Made by a program: the position numbers and the translations under genes
Assembly (NCBI RefSeq): GCF_030272615.1
Contig: NC_081410.1
Location: 120,714,640 to 120,778,639 of the forward strand
Length of the DNA: 64,000 nt
Direction of reading: 5' to 3'
Source: Cryptomeria japonica
Taxonomy: Eukaryota; Streptophyta; Pinopsida; Cupressales; Cupressaceae
Shown here: piece after piece, positions 1 through 11,590 of the stretch
Position numbering within the stretch: the stretch's first letter is position 1
Layout: every line of letters starts with the position of its first letter
Notes under the pieces: generated by a model
What the model saw: the letters and a program-made list of their open reading frames with translations, nothing else
What the model was told of the DNA's origin: nothing
Database searches by the model: none

Positions 1-1702
1 GACCTGTCAAATTCTGAATTATTTGATGTTATTGACCAAAATAAAGGACTCTTCTTCACTAGAAGAAGAAGACTCTGGCTGTTAGAAGGTAGAGTTGATG
101 ATGTAGAAAAAGACACTCATCACTATATGACAACTGTTGTCCAGTCTCACAAAGCACGTCTAGCCAACCAGCAAGCTGAAAAAGAACCGGTTATATCCAA
201 ACCGGATGAGTATTTGATGATGAAGGAAATCCGGTTGTTGAACCGATTGACACCATTGATGTCGATGCTTTGGACGTAGAGGATGTTACTCAGGAAACAC
301 CATCTGAGGCAACAGGACAGGAGAAACAGGCTAAACAAGTTGATAAGCAAGCCAAGGACAGACAGGAAGCGGCAAAGGAAGAGGCCAAGTAGAGGAAAAA
401 GGATGAAGAGAGAAGCAAAAAAAGGAAGAAGAAGAGAAGAAGACAAAGGATGAAGAGGAGAAGAACAAGAAAGATGAAGAGGAGTTGAGGAAAAAGGATG
501 AAGAAGAGAAGCGGAAAAAGGAAGAAGAAGAGAAGAAGAAAAAGGATGAAGAAGAGAAGCAGAAGAAAGATGAAGAGGAGAAGAAGAAGAAGGATGAATA
601 AGAGAAAAAGAAGCAAGAAGAAGAAAAGAAGAAGAAGGAAGAGGAAGATAAGAAACAGGAGAAGAAGAAGGAAGCAGAGAGGAAGAAGAAGGAAGAGGAA
701 GATAAGGAACAAGAGAAAAAGAAGGAAGCAAAAAAGAAAAAGGTTGAGGAGGAAAAGGAAGCGAAGAAGAGGAGAGAAGCAAAGAAGAAGAAAGTGAAAG
801 AGGACAAGGCAGGAGAAGCGGAGAAGAGCACCCAGATGGAAACTCTGAAGGCAACTGAGAGTCAAGCCAAACTGGCTGATCTCACCAGTTCTATCGATCT
901 CAAGTCTGCAAGTGAAATGGAGCTAATGCAGAGCATCAAGGTTGCTCAAGAGTGCCTTGAAATTATTCGAAGGAAGAAGGAGCAGGATGTAATTGAAGCG
1001 GCTGTGGACACTCTAACCGGTTTGATACCCGGTACAAATCTTCCCAACACTGATTCATCACTAGCTAAACTTAAGCTCCTATGCACAGTAGTGGATGATC
1101 AAGTGCAGAGCCTAGAAGAGGCAATAGAGGCAAATGTCAAAAAGGAGCATCAAAAAGCTCTTAATATAGCTCTGGTGAAGAAGTTGAATGAGCTCTGATC
1201 TGAACTGAAGAAAGAACAAAAGGATATAAGGGACGCTCTGGATGAGGGGAATCTGCTACTCAGCAAGATCTGCCAACCCCATCTGTTCTATGATTATGTG
1301 CTAGCTTAGAAGCAAAAGCTTCAAACGGACTTGCAGTCCTACATGAGCACATTCAAGCCACCTTATGACTCCTTTACAACTTATGGGCAAACCGTTCACC
1401 AATTTCACATCCAGTCAGCAAAAATGGAGCAAGAGATCAGCACCCGGTCTAGAGATTTGCAGGAGCTACAACTGGTTCTACTCCCACAATTGCAAATTCT
1501 TCAGAAGTGTTATCTGAACCTAGATGCCTTAACAGTTACACAGGAGATGAGCACAATTGATGCCATGGAAGAACAGGTCTCCTAGATGCAGACAGAAAAG
1601 GAAGTAGCCACCTCCCTACTTGAGTCCTGGTCTTTATCGATGAAACAATTCTTACAGGATTTTAAATCTGTTTTTGACAAGTATTATTCCTTATTGTCAT
1701 AA
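1..1702 (+). pseudogene. Charged coiled-coil ORF of a Sirevirus-like copia element, 3' part, broken
   Basis: The coding trace enters from the left edge and ends at TAA 1700-1702. A short N-terminal stretch contains repeated PVVEPIDTID-type sequence. It is followed (about 300-800) by a long Lys/Glu repeat of KKDEEEK/KKEEEEK units and then a helical region (EMELMQSIKVAQECLEIIRR; later QELQLVLLPQLQIL) that should form coiled coils. Most of it lies in frame 2, with earlier frameshifts near 215 and 410 and stops near 599, 1196, 1307 and 1583, so it cannot make a full protein. No enzyme motif is visible. Sireviruses often carry an extra ORF of unknown function after pol, and the repeated polypurine tracts and LTR that follow fit that placement. 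The family assignment is inference; a gag-like ORF of another LTR element is possible. Confidence 0.5.
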
Positions 1703-1755
1703 ACTTTTATTATTTTGAAAACAGGATTGTTCAGCTGTACTTTGTCATTGTTGGC

Positions 1756-1991
1756 AAAGGGGGAGAAGAATTCTATTTGAGAAAAGTATCTGGTTATCAA
1801 AATTTTGATATATGCTCTGAATATCTCAATGTTTATGCTCTTTATGCAAAATTGTTATACATTGTATTGCCAAAGGGATAGTGTATATGCTTAGGGGGAG
1901 CAATTTTGCTAATGGCATGATTTTGTTGTAAAACACTTAGATGTCAAAATTTTATTTTCCTAAGTGTTGCCATCAATACCAAAGGGGGAGA
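1756..1991 (+). promoter_or_regulatory. Repeated polypurine tracts upstream of the 3' LTR
   Basis: AAAGGGGGAGAAGAA is at 1756-1770, a weaker AAAGGGA at 1872-1878, AGGGGGAG at 1893-1900 and AAAGGGGGAGA at 1981-1991, directly before the LTR. Multiple copies of the plus-strand primer tract are a known hallmark of Sirevirus copia elements. The last copy would prime plus-strand DNA synthesis. Confidence 0.65.
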
Positions 1992-1992
1992 T

Positions 1993-3171
1993 TGTTGGCA
2001 TTTTTTATGTTTATGTTGTGATTGTCATTGATGGACACACACTTGCATTGAGATCTCCTTTATATGTATGAGTTTGAGCACAACCAGTATTTGTTCCAAC
2101 CGGTATGTTGTATTATAGTCTTTAGACTATTGGTGTTTTGCAGAATGTGTTTCCCGGTCTGAAGCGACATGTTGACCCCAAACGGTTCGTACATCCCAAG
2201 CGGTACGAGGGACTAAAGCGGTATAACACATTTTTAACAGTCTTCATTTTTGTCAAACTGACAACTGACATTTTGTATGAACCGGTAATACTCTATGATG
2301 AGTTACCAACCGACATTTTGTGATGAGTTACCATCCACCGATTGTTTGACGGTGACGACACTTTAACGGTGCTTTTTGTGTCGTGGTACCAAGTATGTCC
2401 AGGTTCATTGAACCTAGGAAATTTTTATGTAATCCTATTGGACCGACATGAAATAAGATTCCTTTATAAGGACATCATGTCTAGGGTTTTAGGTTGTTGA
2501 TGTGGATATAGCAAAAGTTTATGTTGTTGCTAGGGTTTAACGTGATTGAGGAGTTGGAGAGAATATGAATGTGTAGAAGACTGAAGTAATGCTGGAGTGC
2601 ATTAGGAACGAGCTACCAAGGATCTAACCAAGCAGTCTGTGCTACTAGCGAGATCAAACACTTGTTGATTACTCACATCTTTGACAAGTCTGTAGCCCTT
2701 AACCGGGTAGGCCCAAAAGCCTTTTGTAAATCCTCTAACAAGGTGGTTCACATCTGTGGATCTAAAATCCTCTAGCAAGGTAGTCTTTAATCAAACTTAT
2801 CTCCTAACAGAGATTGAGATTCCTAACAGGATTTGTTCTGGTAAAGAACATTGTAAGACCTTAACCGGTCTGACCTTAACTTTGCTGGTTCCTATTCTAC
2901 AGATAGTTACTTGTGAGTTCCATCTCATTGTGGTTTTTCCCATTTGGGTTTCCACGTCAAAATCTCATGTGTTATGGTGTTTGTTCTTCTATGGGTGAAT
3001 GCATTATTTGCTAGTTGGTTTGCATGTGTGTTAACTGGTTTGTCTGCTAAACTGTTTTACCAGTTTACTGTCAGTCTTGTAAAGTATTTAAGTGCAAAGA
3101 TTTTTGGCATACTAATGCACACCCCCTCTTAGTATTCATCAGAGTCACTCGGACTGGCGAGGAACTCAACA
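1993..3171 (+). mobile_element. 3' LTR of Sirevirus-like copia element
   Basis: This starts TGTTGGCA right after the polypurine tract and probably ends in ...CTCAACA at 3171, giving matching TGTTG/CAACA termini and about 1.18 kb. It contains several ACCGGT-type palindromic words (2090-2300) and a TATA box. The 5' LTR and body lie outside the window, so the right border is inferred from the inverted terminus only. A similar tail (ATACTAAT-CACCCCC) recurs near 11615. Confidence 0.6.
2463..2470 (+). promoter_or_regulatory. TATA box of copia LTR
   Basis: TTTATAAG lies in the middle of the LTR, preceded by ACCGGT-like words. The position suits a U3/R boundary about 30 bp downstream. This is inference from motif and position. 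Confidence 0.4.
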
Positions 3172-5179
3172 AGGACCTTTTTGATCTTTTGGGTTGAATT
3201 TCTTTCACAATTGACTTTGAACCACCTGCAACATCAACAATCTTGTTAGCAGTTGAAATAGGAAGTTGAGTTGCTATATTTGAACCAATTCTCAGATCAT
3301 GGGAAGACATGAGCGATCCTTTTCTAAATTTCTGATCCCTTAACCATTCCTCAGTTTTTCTTATAACATTGAAAGTCCTGGCTTGAATGTTTTCATCTTC
3401 CTTTTTATCCTAGTCAATTTCTGGGATTGGTTGCCCTTGAACTTCCTTATTAAATTCAGGATCTAGAACATCCTCCCTTGTTTCCTCCTGTACCCCTGAT
3501 ACATTGATGGGAAGTCTCATTGTTATTACTTGTCGTAGAGTAAATATTGACCATAGCCTCTTTCTTACTTCATACTCATTACTACAATTTTCCCAATAAT
3601 CTTCCAACTGGGGTTCATGAAAGAAGTGTTCATCTACATTTAGGTTTTCAACAACATGGCCCCTTCTATCAAACTTCCGTCTAGCAACATAGGGATGCAA
3701 ATTCATCTTCTTAAGTTCCAACTCCAAATTCAAAGCATCAGACATGGATTTACAACTATAGTATCCAATCTCAATGGGAAAGGTGACTCCAGATTCACCT
3801 TTTACCCCTAACCTTTTATCAATATGAGATAACTGTCTACTCACTTCAATGAGTACGAGGCTATCAAAGGCATACCTATGTAGCTTGAACGGTTCACCTT
3901 CAAAACCACCTACTCGAAGATAGGTAAACCTAGGAAATTGAATGAAGAAGCTGCCATATATATTTATCAATTACATAGCTTCAACTGACATCCTTTTATT
4001 TACATCACCCTGTAGCTCAAACGCAAGTCTTCTCACAAAGACACCATTCCATCTGACAATATGTTCCACATATCTCTGCTACTGTAATAAAGGGTAGTAA
4101 TCATAGACTTTCATACCATCCACCCATGGTTCATTGAGCAAGCCGTGCCAATCTCTGGTACAAGCGAATATGTAAAATAGATAAGAAGACATAGAAAAGC
4201 TAGACATGCCCACAAAATTGCTTAAACCTTCATGGAGTCTTTCTGCAATTACTTGCGCCCAGTCAAGATATCTGTCACCTGATAGAAGCACCTGAATATA
4301 AAAATGCATCCAGTCCTCCTAGTAAAAGGAGTGTGAATTCCCTTTTAGCCTATTCAATAGTATAACAATGTCTCGCACTTCTATGATGAAGTGATCCTTG
4401 GTAAGGGGTTTCGGCAGCCGTGACCCTCCCTTTTGAACTTTGAGGAGCCAATTTCTTGCAATTACGCTTCTGTATTTACTTTTCTTCTTAGAGAAGAAAG
4501 CGTAAGAGGTCCCAATTGACCAGTCCTCATATGACTCATGTGGGATTCCCATCACTGCCATTACTGTTTCCCTATTAATATAAACTAATAACTCTCCACT
4601 ACTGGTTCTTATACATCTATTTGCAGCATCATACCTATTCATGCAGGCTATTACCAAATCTAGGCACAGGGCAGCAAGCAAAAATGAAGCGGCTTCAACG
4701 AGACCGTTTCTTACAATTTTCTCCATCATTGAGCCAACTTCAGGGTTTTTGGCTCTTTCAAAGAAATCCCCCAGGTCGGCACGAGTTAAAGAAGTATCAT
4801 CTAATTCTGGCAATATGCTCACTAGACATGATGTCCGACCTAGTTTCGACAGTATTGGCCTCATAATGCCCACTTATACTTTAATCAAGCAATTCTAAAG
4901 AAGGATGAAATTCTACTCCAACAAACCAAAGATTTTCTTCTTACACTGACAAATCTTCTGAACTAAAGAAATACAGTGTAGGGAAATCATCTGAACTCAC
5001 CTATTATCACCACAAATTTGTGAAACCCCCTCAATAGAGATGAATTTACCTTTTGGATCTCCAGTTCGTTCAATTTTAATAGCTACAACCTTTACAAGTT
5101 TGCCTATAAATTTACATGTCTTTTTAAGCAACGGGAAGGAAAATCGAGAGAAATCTATACACGCTTCATAATGATTCAT
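3172..5179 (-). pseudogene. Unknown protein gene, interrupted by TAG stops
   Basis: On the minus strand four segments (4873-4319, 4309-4079, 3970-3410 and 3310 downward) share one reading frame, and an upstream piece (5179-4997) is in the same frame. In the body the segments are separated only by TAG codons, for example at 4321-4319, 4081-4079 and 3412-3410. The best preserved part reads like a globular helical domain (FLLAALCLDLVIACMNRYD, LVYINRETVMAVMGIP, WMHFYIQVLLSGDRYLDWAQ). I do not recognise the family. The pattern of a short motif ending in GIP is loosely reminiscent of plant-mobile-domain proteins, but that is weak. A good donor (AG|GTGAGT) near 5000 and a pyrimidine-rich AG near 4890 suggest an intron, though the phase does not fit cleanly. 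It is probably a captured or transposon-borne gene, now dead. Its 3' end abuts or overlaps the copia LTR. Confidence 0.5.
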
Positions 5180-5387
5180 TCAAATGTCTGAAGTAACAGT
5201 GATATGACTGAAAATATGACACTTTCTTAATTGCCCATCACTTCCACACAAATACTTAATGTCCCCATGATTACTTTCCAAATTAAAAATTTTAAACTAT
5301 TAGATGACGGGAATATTCCTTCTTACCGCGCTACCTCCAGTGTTATCACAATTCTTAGAATCAGCTTAGAGTGAACTTTTTGAATCT

Positions 5388-5792
5388 TGAACCATCTCAC
5401 AAGGAGTTCAATGGTTCAAGTTCATTTAGTGAGGACAACAATGAACTAGCGGCTCAAAAAAATACCGGGAAGGAGCAATAACGATAACTAACAAGTGAAA
5501 GGACTTCAAACTTTGAACCGTTGAACCGAGAATGCAAAAGGTTCAAGGTTCAAATTCAATACCGACTTCAACACATTTACACTTGCTCATTAAATAACAT
5601 CACATAGCCACGACTCAAGCAAAAGGACCTTTTGAACCTTGAACCAAAAAGGTTCACGGGTTCAAAGTTCAAAATGCATAACAAAAATGCGCTTGCTTTA
5701 GTTAAGACAAAGGCCGCTAGAGACATTACCAAAAATGCACTTTGAACCTTGAACCTTTTGAACTGCTTAAAGGTTCAATGATAGAGGTTCAA
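5388..5792. repeat. Cluster of TTGAACC/GGTTCAA heptamers
   Basis: About 14 copies occur of TTGAACC or its complement GGTTCAA (including 5413, 5513, 5521, 5540, 5547, 5632, 5639, 5742, 5749, 5772, 5786). They are often paired head to tail as TTGAACCTTGAACC or facing each other. No protein is encoded. It lies between the unknown minus-strand gene and the LINE and could belong to either. Confidence 0.7.
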
Positions 5793-5891
5793 CGTGAGGA
5801 AATACAAAGACTGAAAAGAAAAGAGACACCATAAGGCAACCCACAAGCTTGAAATTTTAATAAAAAATTGAGGGGATGCTAACAAGATGGA

Positions 5892-6830
5892 ATGGGAATG
5901 TCTAACGGTTCTCGTATCATGAAGATAAATGGGTGTCTTGAACACTACAAGGAGAGGCCAAAGCTAGTTATTCGACTAGAATGGATTGTTGAAGACATTG
6001 AATATCACTCAAAGCATTCCTTGCTGTGTAAATTCGTGGGGATGCAAGTCTCTTCGAAATTTATGAAATCTTGGGCTCAAAGGACGTGGTTGTTGGAGGG
6101 GGAGATGGAAATTATGCTATTGGCAAATAACTATATTATGGTTACATTCAATTGCATGGCAAATCGCAACAAGGATTTTGAAGGAGGCCCATATTTTCAT
6201 AACTAAATCAAGTTATTTATTAAAACTTGTAATGTAGGTTTCAACCCTTCTGAGGAGCTACTGAATCGGGTTCTGGTGTGGGTTTACCTACCTCGATTTC
6301 TAGTGGAGTGTTGGTAGGATGATATCATACATATGGTGGCATTACTGTTGGGGATACCGGTTGGATCCTCTAAAAAAACTTGAGTTAAAAAGGTAACGAG
6401 CTTCACTCGTATTAGCGTTGAAATTGATTTGAGCAAGTCGTTACCATATTCTATGGATACGTGTGCGGGGTCTTACTCTTGGGTGCAACAATTAGACTAT
6501 GAGACTTTACCATTCAGGTGTTGGCTATGTCATGAACATGGTCATTTATAGGGAAGATGCCCAAGGTCTAGGCCCATTGAACCTCAACCTTCTCAACCTT
6601 CTCAGCCTCCTCATAATCCTCCTAGGGTGGATAGAGGTAAGGCTCTCATTCCTGGTGAGGGGATGGATGTAGATGGTTTTACTCTTGTCAAAGCTCGTAA
6701 TAGGAATTGAGGACATAAGAGGACCTTAAAGGAGAGACAAGAAGAGGATACCTTCAATATATTTGAATCTCTTAATGATCTCAGTCAACAAGAGATTAAC
6801 TCAAGCTTGATGATTTTGAAATAGAATGAT
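5892..6830 (+). pseudogene. LINE ORF1: DUF4283 and zinc-knuckle nucleic-acid-binding protein
   Basis: Translation from 5892 gives the DUF4283 core (FVGMQVSSKFMKSWAQRTW, GEMEIMLLANNYIMVTFNC, FEGGPYFHN), then the stretch ending in SWVQQLDYETLPFRC. The zinc knuckle CWLCHEHGHL-x-GRC near 6515-6560 keeps the CX2CX4HX4C spacing, but a TAG stop sits inside it where Gln is usual. A Pro/Gln linker follows. ORF1 proteins of this type bind the element RNA to form the retrotransposition particle. At least four stops break the frame. The start at 5892 is the first ATG of the conserved block and may not be the true one. Confidence 0.8.
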
Positions 6831-7179
6831 GTGGTTATGGGGTAGGAGGAAGGTATTTTAGATGCTATGCAGGCCTCTGAGGATGGTGGTGATTTGCAAA
6901 TGGACACAGATCGTCATGTGGAGGATTAGGGGAAGTTGACTATTGTAGTAGAAGTGATGATGGATGAGGGGAAAGACTCTCATGAGGTAAAGAAATTGGG
7001 TCATGAGATGGCAAAGAGTAGTAAGTCTTCCCCTCATTTGGGCCTTCTTCATAAGGATATAAAAAAGGGTATGGGGGAGAAGTCAACAAAGGTTGGTAGG
7101 AAGAAAGACCTGGACAAGATTAAGTTGATGCAGGAGAATTTGGTGGAGTTAGGGTCAGTGAAGACTTTGTATTCTCATT

Positions 7180-7960
7180 TTTCAAGTCCCCTAAAATTAT
7201 TGTGCTATCTTGGAGTGTTTGGGGCTTGAATAGTGGCCCTAGACAAAAATTTATTTGGGATTTGGTGAGAAGTCATTCTCTCGATATTCTTTTTTTGTAG
7301 GAAACTAAACTTTCTGTAGAGAGCATGATGGGATTATTGCCTAAGTTGTGGGGAAAGGTTAATGCCAATGTATAGGGGCTCATGGCTCTTCTGGAGGTGT
7401 GGCATGCTTTTGGAATCCTGTGAAGATTCACCCCCTTTGGTGGATGGCCTCTAAATCATCGATATATGTGATTGCTTCAAGTCTTGAGACAGGAGAAGCT
7501 ATCCTTCTCTCTAATATTTACGCGCCTACTGATTTCCAAGGTAAGCAGCTCCTGTGGTCCCATATCACTTTTGTCTGCATCATGACGCCTCTTCTTCCTT
7601 GGATTATGGCTGGTGATTTCAATGCCATCTATGAGTTGACAGAGAAGCATGGTGAGATTATGTGGTTGGAACCTTCATTTTTCTTATGATATCTTGGCTT
7701 TGAATCTGATTGACATTAAGCCCAATAATGGTCAATTTACTTGGAACAATCGAAGGATTGGGGAGAAGTACATTGTAGAGAGACTTGATCAGTTCTTGGT
7801 TTCTTGTTTCTAGATTGGTGGTGGGTAGTCTACCATCTCAGAGATCTTGGACTGGCAGGGGCCGAACCACTGGCCTATTAAGCTAAATGCTTCCTCTACT
7901 AGGATTGCTAGGTCTCCTTCCTTCAAGTTCCAACTTATGTGGTTGCCTGTCTCGTCTTTG
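7180..7960 (+). pseudogene. LINE ORF2 endonuclease domain
   Basis: Endonuclease/exonuclease/phosphatase-fold motifs are present: SWSVWGLNSGPRQKF near 7205, FL-x-ETKL near 7300 with TAG in place of the conserved Gln, LSNIYAPTDFQGKQ near 7510, MAGDFNAIYE near 7605, GQFTWNN near 7730 and ERLDQFLVS near 7780. This domain nicks target DNA for target-primed reverse transcription. A frameshift before 7381, another near 7690 and several TAG stops destroy it. The conserved Asp and Asn of GDFN are intact. Confidence 0.85.
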
Positions 7961-8251
7961 TAGGATTATGTAGTTGATTGGTGGAGGATTGGTAGACCTG
8001 CTTATGGCACTGCTATGTATACATTTTCCAAACTACTCCAATTTGTTAAATATCAACTTAAAAGGTGGAATCGTCAATGCTTTTGCAATATTTTCCATGC
8101 TAAAGCTATTTCTCAAGTTGAGATGGATGACATCACTAGAGAGATAAGGGAGGTTGGCTTGTCTAAGACCTTGCTCAGTGAGGAAGCTAGAGTTGTAAAG
8201 TTTTTGGAAGAATGTGAACTGTAGGAGGAAATCTAGTGGAAACATAGGGCT

Positions 8252-9700
8252 TTGGTTGAGTGGCTTCAGGAAGGAGATAAAAATACCGCTTTCTTCTTCA
8301 ATTTGGTGAAAGCCAGAAGACACTACAATTCTATTCCTACTCTTGTAAATGATAGGGGTGAGCAACTTTTAGCCATGCATGACATCCTGAAAGAGGCTAT
8401 GAGGTACTTTGGCTACTTATTCAGAGAGGATTCCCATGGGGGGCTAGAAGAGGAAAATCATGTTCTCTCTTGTATCCCATCGTTGGTTACTAGAGAAATG
8501 AATGAGCATATTATGGGCCATATTTCTCTTGAGGAGATGGAAAGGGTTGTGTTCCAAATGAAGGAGGGGAAGACACTTGGCCTTGATGGTTTCCTGGTTG
8601 AATTCTTTCAAGAGTTATGGGATATTATTAAGTTGTATTTATTGGAGGTGGTCCAAGAATCCCAAAAGAACAAACATATGTTGTGTGCTTTGAACTCTAC
8701 TTTTCTTTCCCTTATCCCCAAGTGTGAGGGGGCTGACCGGTAAAGTCAATTCCACCCTATATCTTTATACAATGTGGTCTATAAGATTATCTCCAAGTTG
8801 ATAGCTGATAGGTTGAATAAGTGGCTTAAAAAGCTTATATCAGAGTAGCAGAGTGGTTTTGTGGCAGGCTGACAAATCTTGGACGAGGTAGTTATTGCTA
8901 CTGAATCCATCCATTCCATGGTTACCTCAAAAGAAAAATCTATGTTCATCAAGATGGATATGGCAAAGGCTTATGATATGGTTCGATGGTCCTTTGGAAA
9001 GTTCTTGGGGCCTTTGGGTTTGCTGTGGATTGGATCCAATGGGTTATGCCATGTGTTACTTCTATTTCCTACTCTGTTTTGATTAATGGGGATCACATTG
9101 AACTCTTTGGTGCTTCTAGAGGCCTCCAACAGGGGGAAACAATCTCTCCTTATTTATTTATTCTTTTTGCTAAAGGTCTTGGGCGTCTGATGAAGAGTAA
9201 TGTTGAGTTTGGCCCGATTCAAGGGTGGATATGTGGAAATGATTTGCCTCCTCTGTCTCATTTGTAGTTTGTGGATGATACAATCTTGATGGGAACTGCA
9301 AAGGTCAGAGAAACTAGTAATCTGTGTAAGGCTTTGGATATTTATTCGGTTGCTTCTGGTCAGTTGATTAATGAGGATAAATCCTCCATTTTCTTTTTCA
9401 ATATGCCAAACCCTATATGGATGCAAATCACTCATATCCTAAGGTTTCAGATTGGTTCCCTTCCTTTGACTTATCTTGGTATTCCTATATCTATTGGAAA
9501 CCTACCTAAGGAGTCTTGATAACTTATATTCTTGAAAAGTTTTGTATGAAAGTCAGTCATTGGACTCACAGGTGGCTTTCCTTTGCTGGACGAGTTCAAC
9601 TTCTCAAGTCGGTAGTGCAGGTCCTACCTATTTATAGGTGTATGTTTTAGGTGGCCCCGATGGGTTTTGTCAAAGAGGGATTCTTTGGCTAGGTAGTTCT
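8252..9700 (+). pseudogene. LINE ORF2 reverse transcriptase domain
   Basis: Recognisable blocks in order are GKTLGLDGFLVEFFQELW (about 8570), YKIISKLIADRLN (about 8775), QSGFVAG (about 8845), MDMAKAYDMVRW (about 8955, carrying the first catalytic Asp), RGLQQGETISPYLFILF (about 9115) and FVDDTILMG (9271 on, catalytic Asp pair). FVDD and the first Asp are present. The GD of the usual RQGDPLSP is GE here, and frameshifts plus TAG/TGA stops separate the blocks. The C-terminal thumb continues to about 9700. Confidence 0.87.
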
Positions 9701-9728
9701 TATGGGCAGGCAACTTGTCATTTTCTAA

Positions 9729-11489
9729 ATGGAGTCTTGTCAAATGGGATATTGTGTGCACCCCAAAGCGGTTAGGAGAACTTGTTTAAGGCATTTGATT
9801 TTGTTTGGGATGGCACTGGTTGCAAAGTTGTATTGGAGGTGGTGTGTGGAGAAGGATCAATTATGGGATAATATTTTGTCGAATAAGTATCTTCAGGGGA
9901 TTCCGCAGGAAGATATTTCAAGGTATCCCTTGGTTGGGGAAAGCTTAGTGATTTGGAACACACTCAAGAAAGGGGAAGATCTAATTAAGTATGGATTATT
10001 TTGGATATGCAAGAGAGGGGAATATGCACTCTTTTGGTCGGATTCTTGGGATGGTTTCCCCTCCATTACTTCTCAGTATCCGAACTTGAGGATTCTCAGC
10101 CAGTAGTTTCTTGAGGATGGGTGGTCTAAGGTGAGTGACTTTAAATCCTTTTCTTTGTGTGGGCAGTTGGATGTGGCAAGATGGAAGGATCCTGCTGATT
10201 GGCCAATTGATGGCAGGGAAGATGAATGTGCTGAGATTCATGGAATTATTTCTAATAGACATTGCAGCTCCATCAGGGATAAGGATAGTATTTCTTGGTT
10301 TCTGAATCTGAGGGGCACTTTTACTGTTGCTAGTGGATATCAGGAGTTGTTGTTCCGTAGCCTAAGCGGGGAGGAGGTTCCTTGGTGGAAGTATGCTTGG
10401 AACAAATTCTCTTGGCCAAAGTGTAATTGCTTTGTGTGGACTCTTGCTTTGAATATGTGTTTTACTTGGGATAATATTCGTAAGTGTGGCTTTTATGGCC
10501 CTTCTATCTATTTCTTGTGTGGTGCTGGTGAGGAGGACTCCTCACACTTGTTCTTCCAATTTCCTTTCTCTTTGTAGCTCTGGCATTTTTGGTGGGGAGT
10601 TTGGAAACACCCTTGTGTTCATGCTTCATCCCTGGTGGAGTTCTGGAAGAGTTTGGGTAAGCCTCCCACTTTGTCTTCTTTTCTTCAGATTGTGTGGGTG
10701 TAGGTCCCACTTTTATATTATGGCAGATATGGTTTGAGCGAAACCATAGAATTTTCCAAGGTGAAAGGTTAGTTGTTTAGTAGATATGTCACAAAATAGT
10801 GGGGATGATCCAGGAGATGGTGGAAGCTAAATGTGAGGTGATGCTCCCTCTGGACAAAAGGGATGACGATATTGTGAGCAAACTTGGTATTCAGGGATTG
10901 TCTCTAGCCTTTTCCTGTATCAGAAGAGGTAGTTGTGGGAAGAGGAGGGTTCAAAGATTGGGTAGATGGTTACCTCCTCCTGAAATGTTTTTAAAGATTA
11001 ATACTGATGGTTCCTCTCGTGGTAATCCTGGACATGCTGGGATTGGTGGGGTTGGTAGAGACTTCTTGGGGAAGGTTGTCTTCCTCTTTTCTATTTATAA
11101 AGGACAACAAGCTAATAATTTTATGGAAGGTCTTGCTTCGTTGTATGCTTTAGAGAGGGCTTATGCTTTGGGATGACGTAAGGTTATCTGTGAGTCGGAC
11201 ACAGATTATCATTAATTTGTTGATTAAGAAGAAGGCAACAAATGTTAATTGGTAGGTGGCTTTGATTGTTCACCAAATTTTACTAATTGGTTCAAAGATG
11301 GAGTCGGTGTCTTTTGCCCACATTCCGCGGGAGTGGAATAGGGCAGCTGATAGGTTGGCTAAATGGGCCTCGAAACATGCTGGTGATTGGAAGGTGGAGG
11401 GATGGGATCACCTTTCCTCTGAGTACTATCAGAATTTGGAGGAGATATTTGTTGCTGATATGGATGGTCAGGCTGGTGGATTTTGTTGA
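9729..11489 (+). pseudogene. LINE ORF2 C-terminus: zf-RVT and RNase H
   Basis: The zf-RVT region (FSWPKCNCFVWTLALN, TWDNIRKCGFYGPS, LCGAGEEDSSHLF) lies at about 10260-10580. The RNase H domain starts near 10990 with INTDGSSRGNPG (first Asp), followed by NNFMEGLASLYALERA (Glu) and KVICESD (Asp). After a frameshift near 11220, the conserved tail HIPREWNRAADRLAKWAS follows at about 11320. RNase H would remove the RNA strand during cDNA synthesis. Stops and frame changes make it non-functional. Confidence 0.82.
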
Positions 11490-11590
11490 TTATGTCTGTG
11501 TTGGGGTGATGATGTGTTTTCCGTTCGGAGACTTTGGATTCGGGCTTGCTTTGTAATTCTCTGTTTTGAGTTCTAATAAAGTTTGTTAAA

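Larger units (their letters stand above)
5892..11590 (+). mobile_element. L1-type non-LTR retrotransposon (LINE), decayed
   Basis: Domains appear in the usual plant L1 order: DUF4283 plus CCHC knuckle, apurinic-type endonuclease, reverse transcriptase, zf-RVT and RNase H. All are on the plus strand with no LTRs. An AATAAA signal lies near 11574, and the element fades out near 11590 without a clear poly(A) tail. Many stops (mostly TAG) and several frameshifts make it inactive. The 5' border is uncertain and no target duplication was identified. Confidence 0.85.

Noticed and set aside
498-797. Plus-strand Lys/Arg-rich 99-codon frame
   Set aside because: It is the shifted frame of the same purine repeat. 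The Lys/Glu frame joins smoothly to the coiled-coil protein downstream.
147-865. Long minus-strand Ser/Leu/Phe-rich reading frames
   Set aside because: They are the complement of the plus-strand AAG/GAA (Lys/Glu) repeat; composition alone keeps them open.
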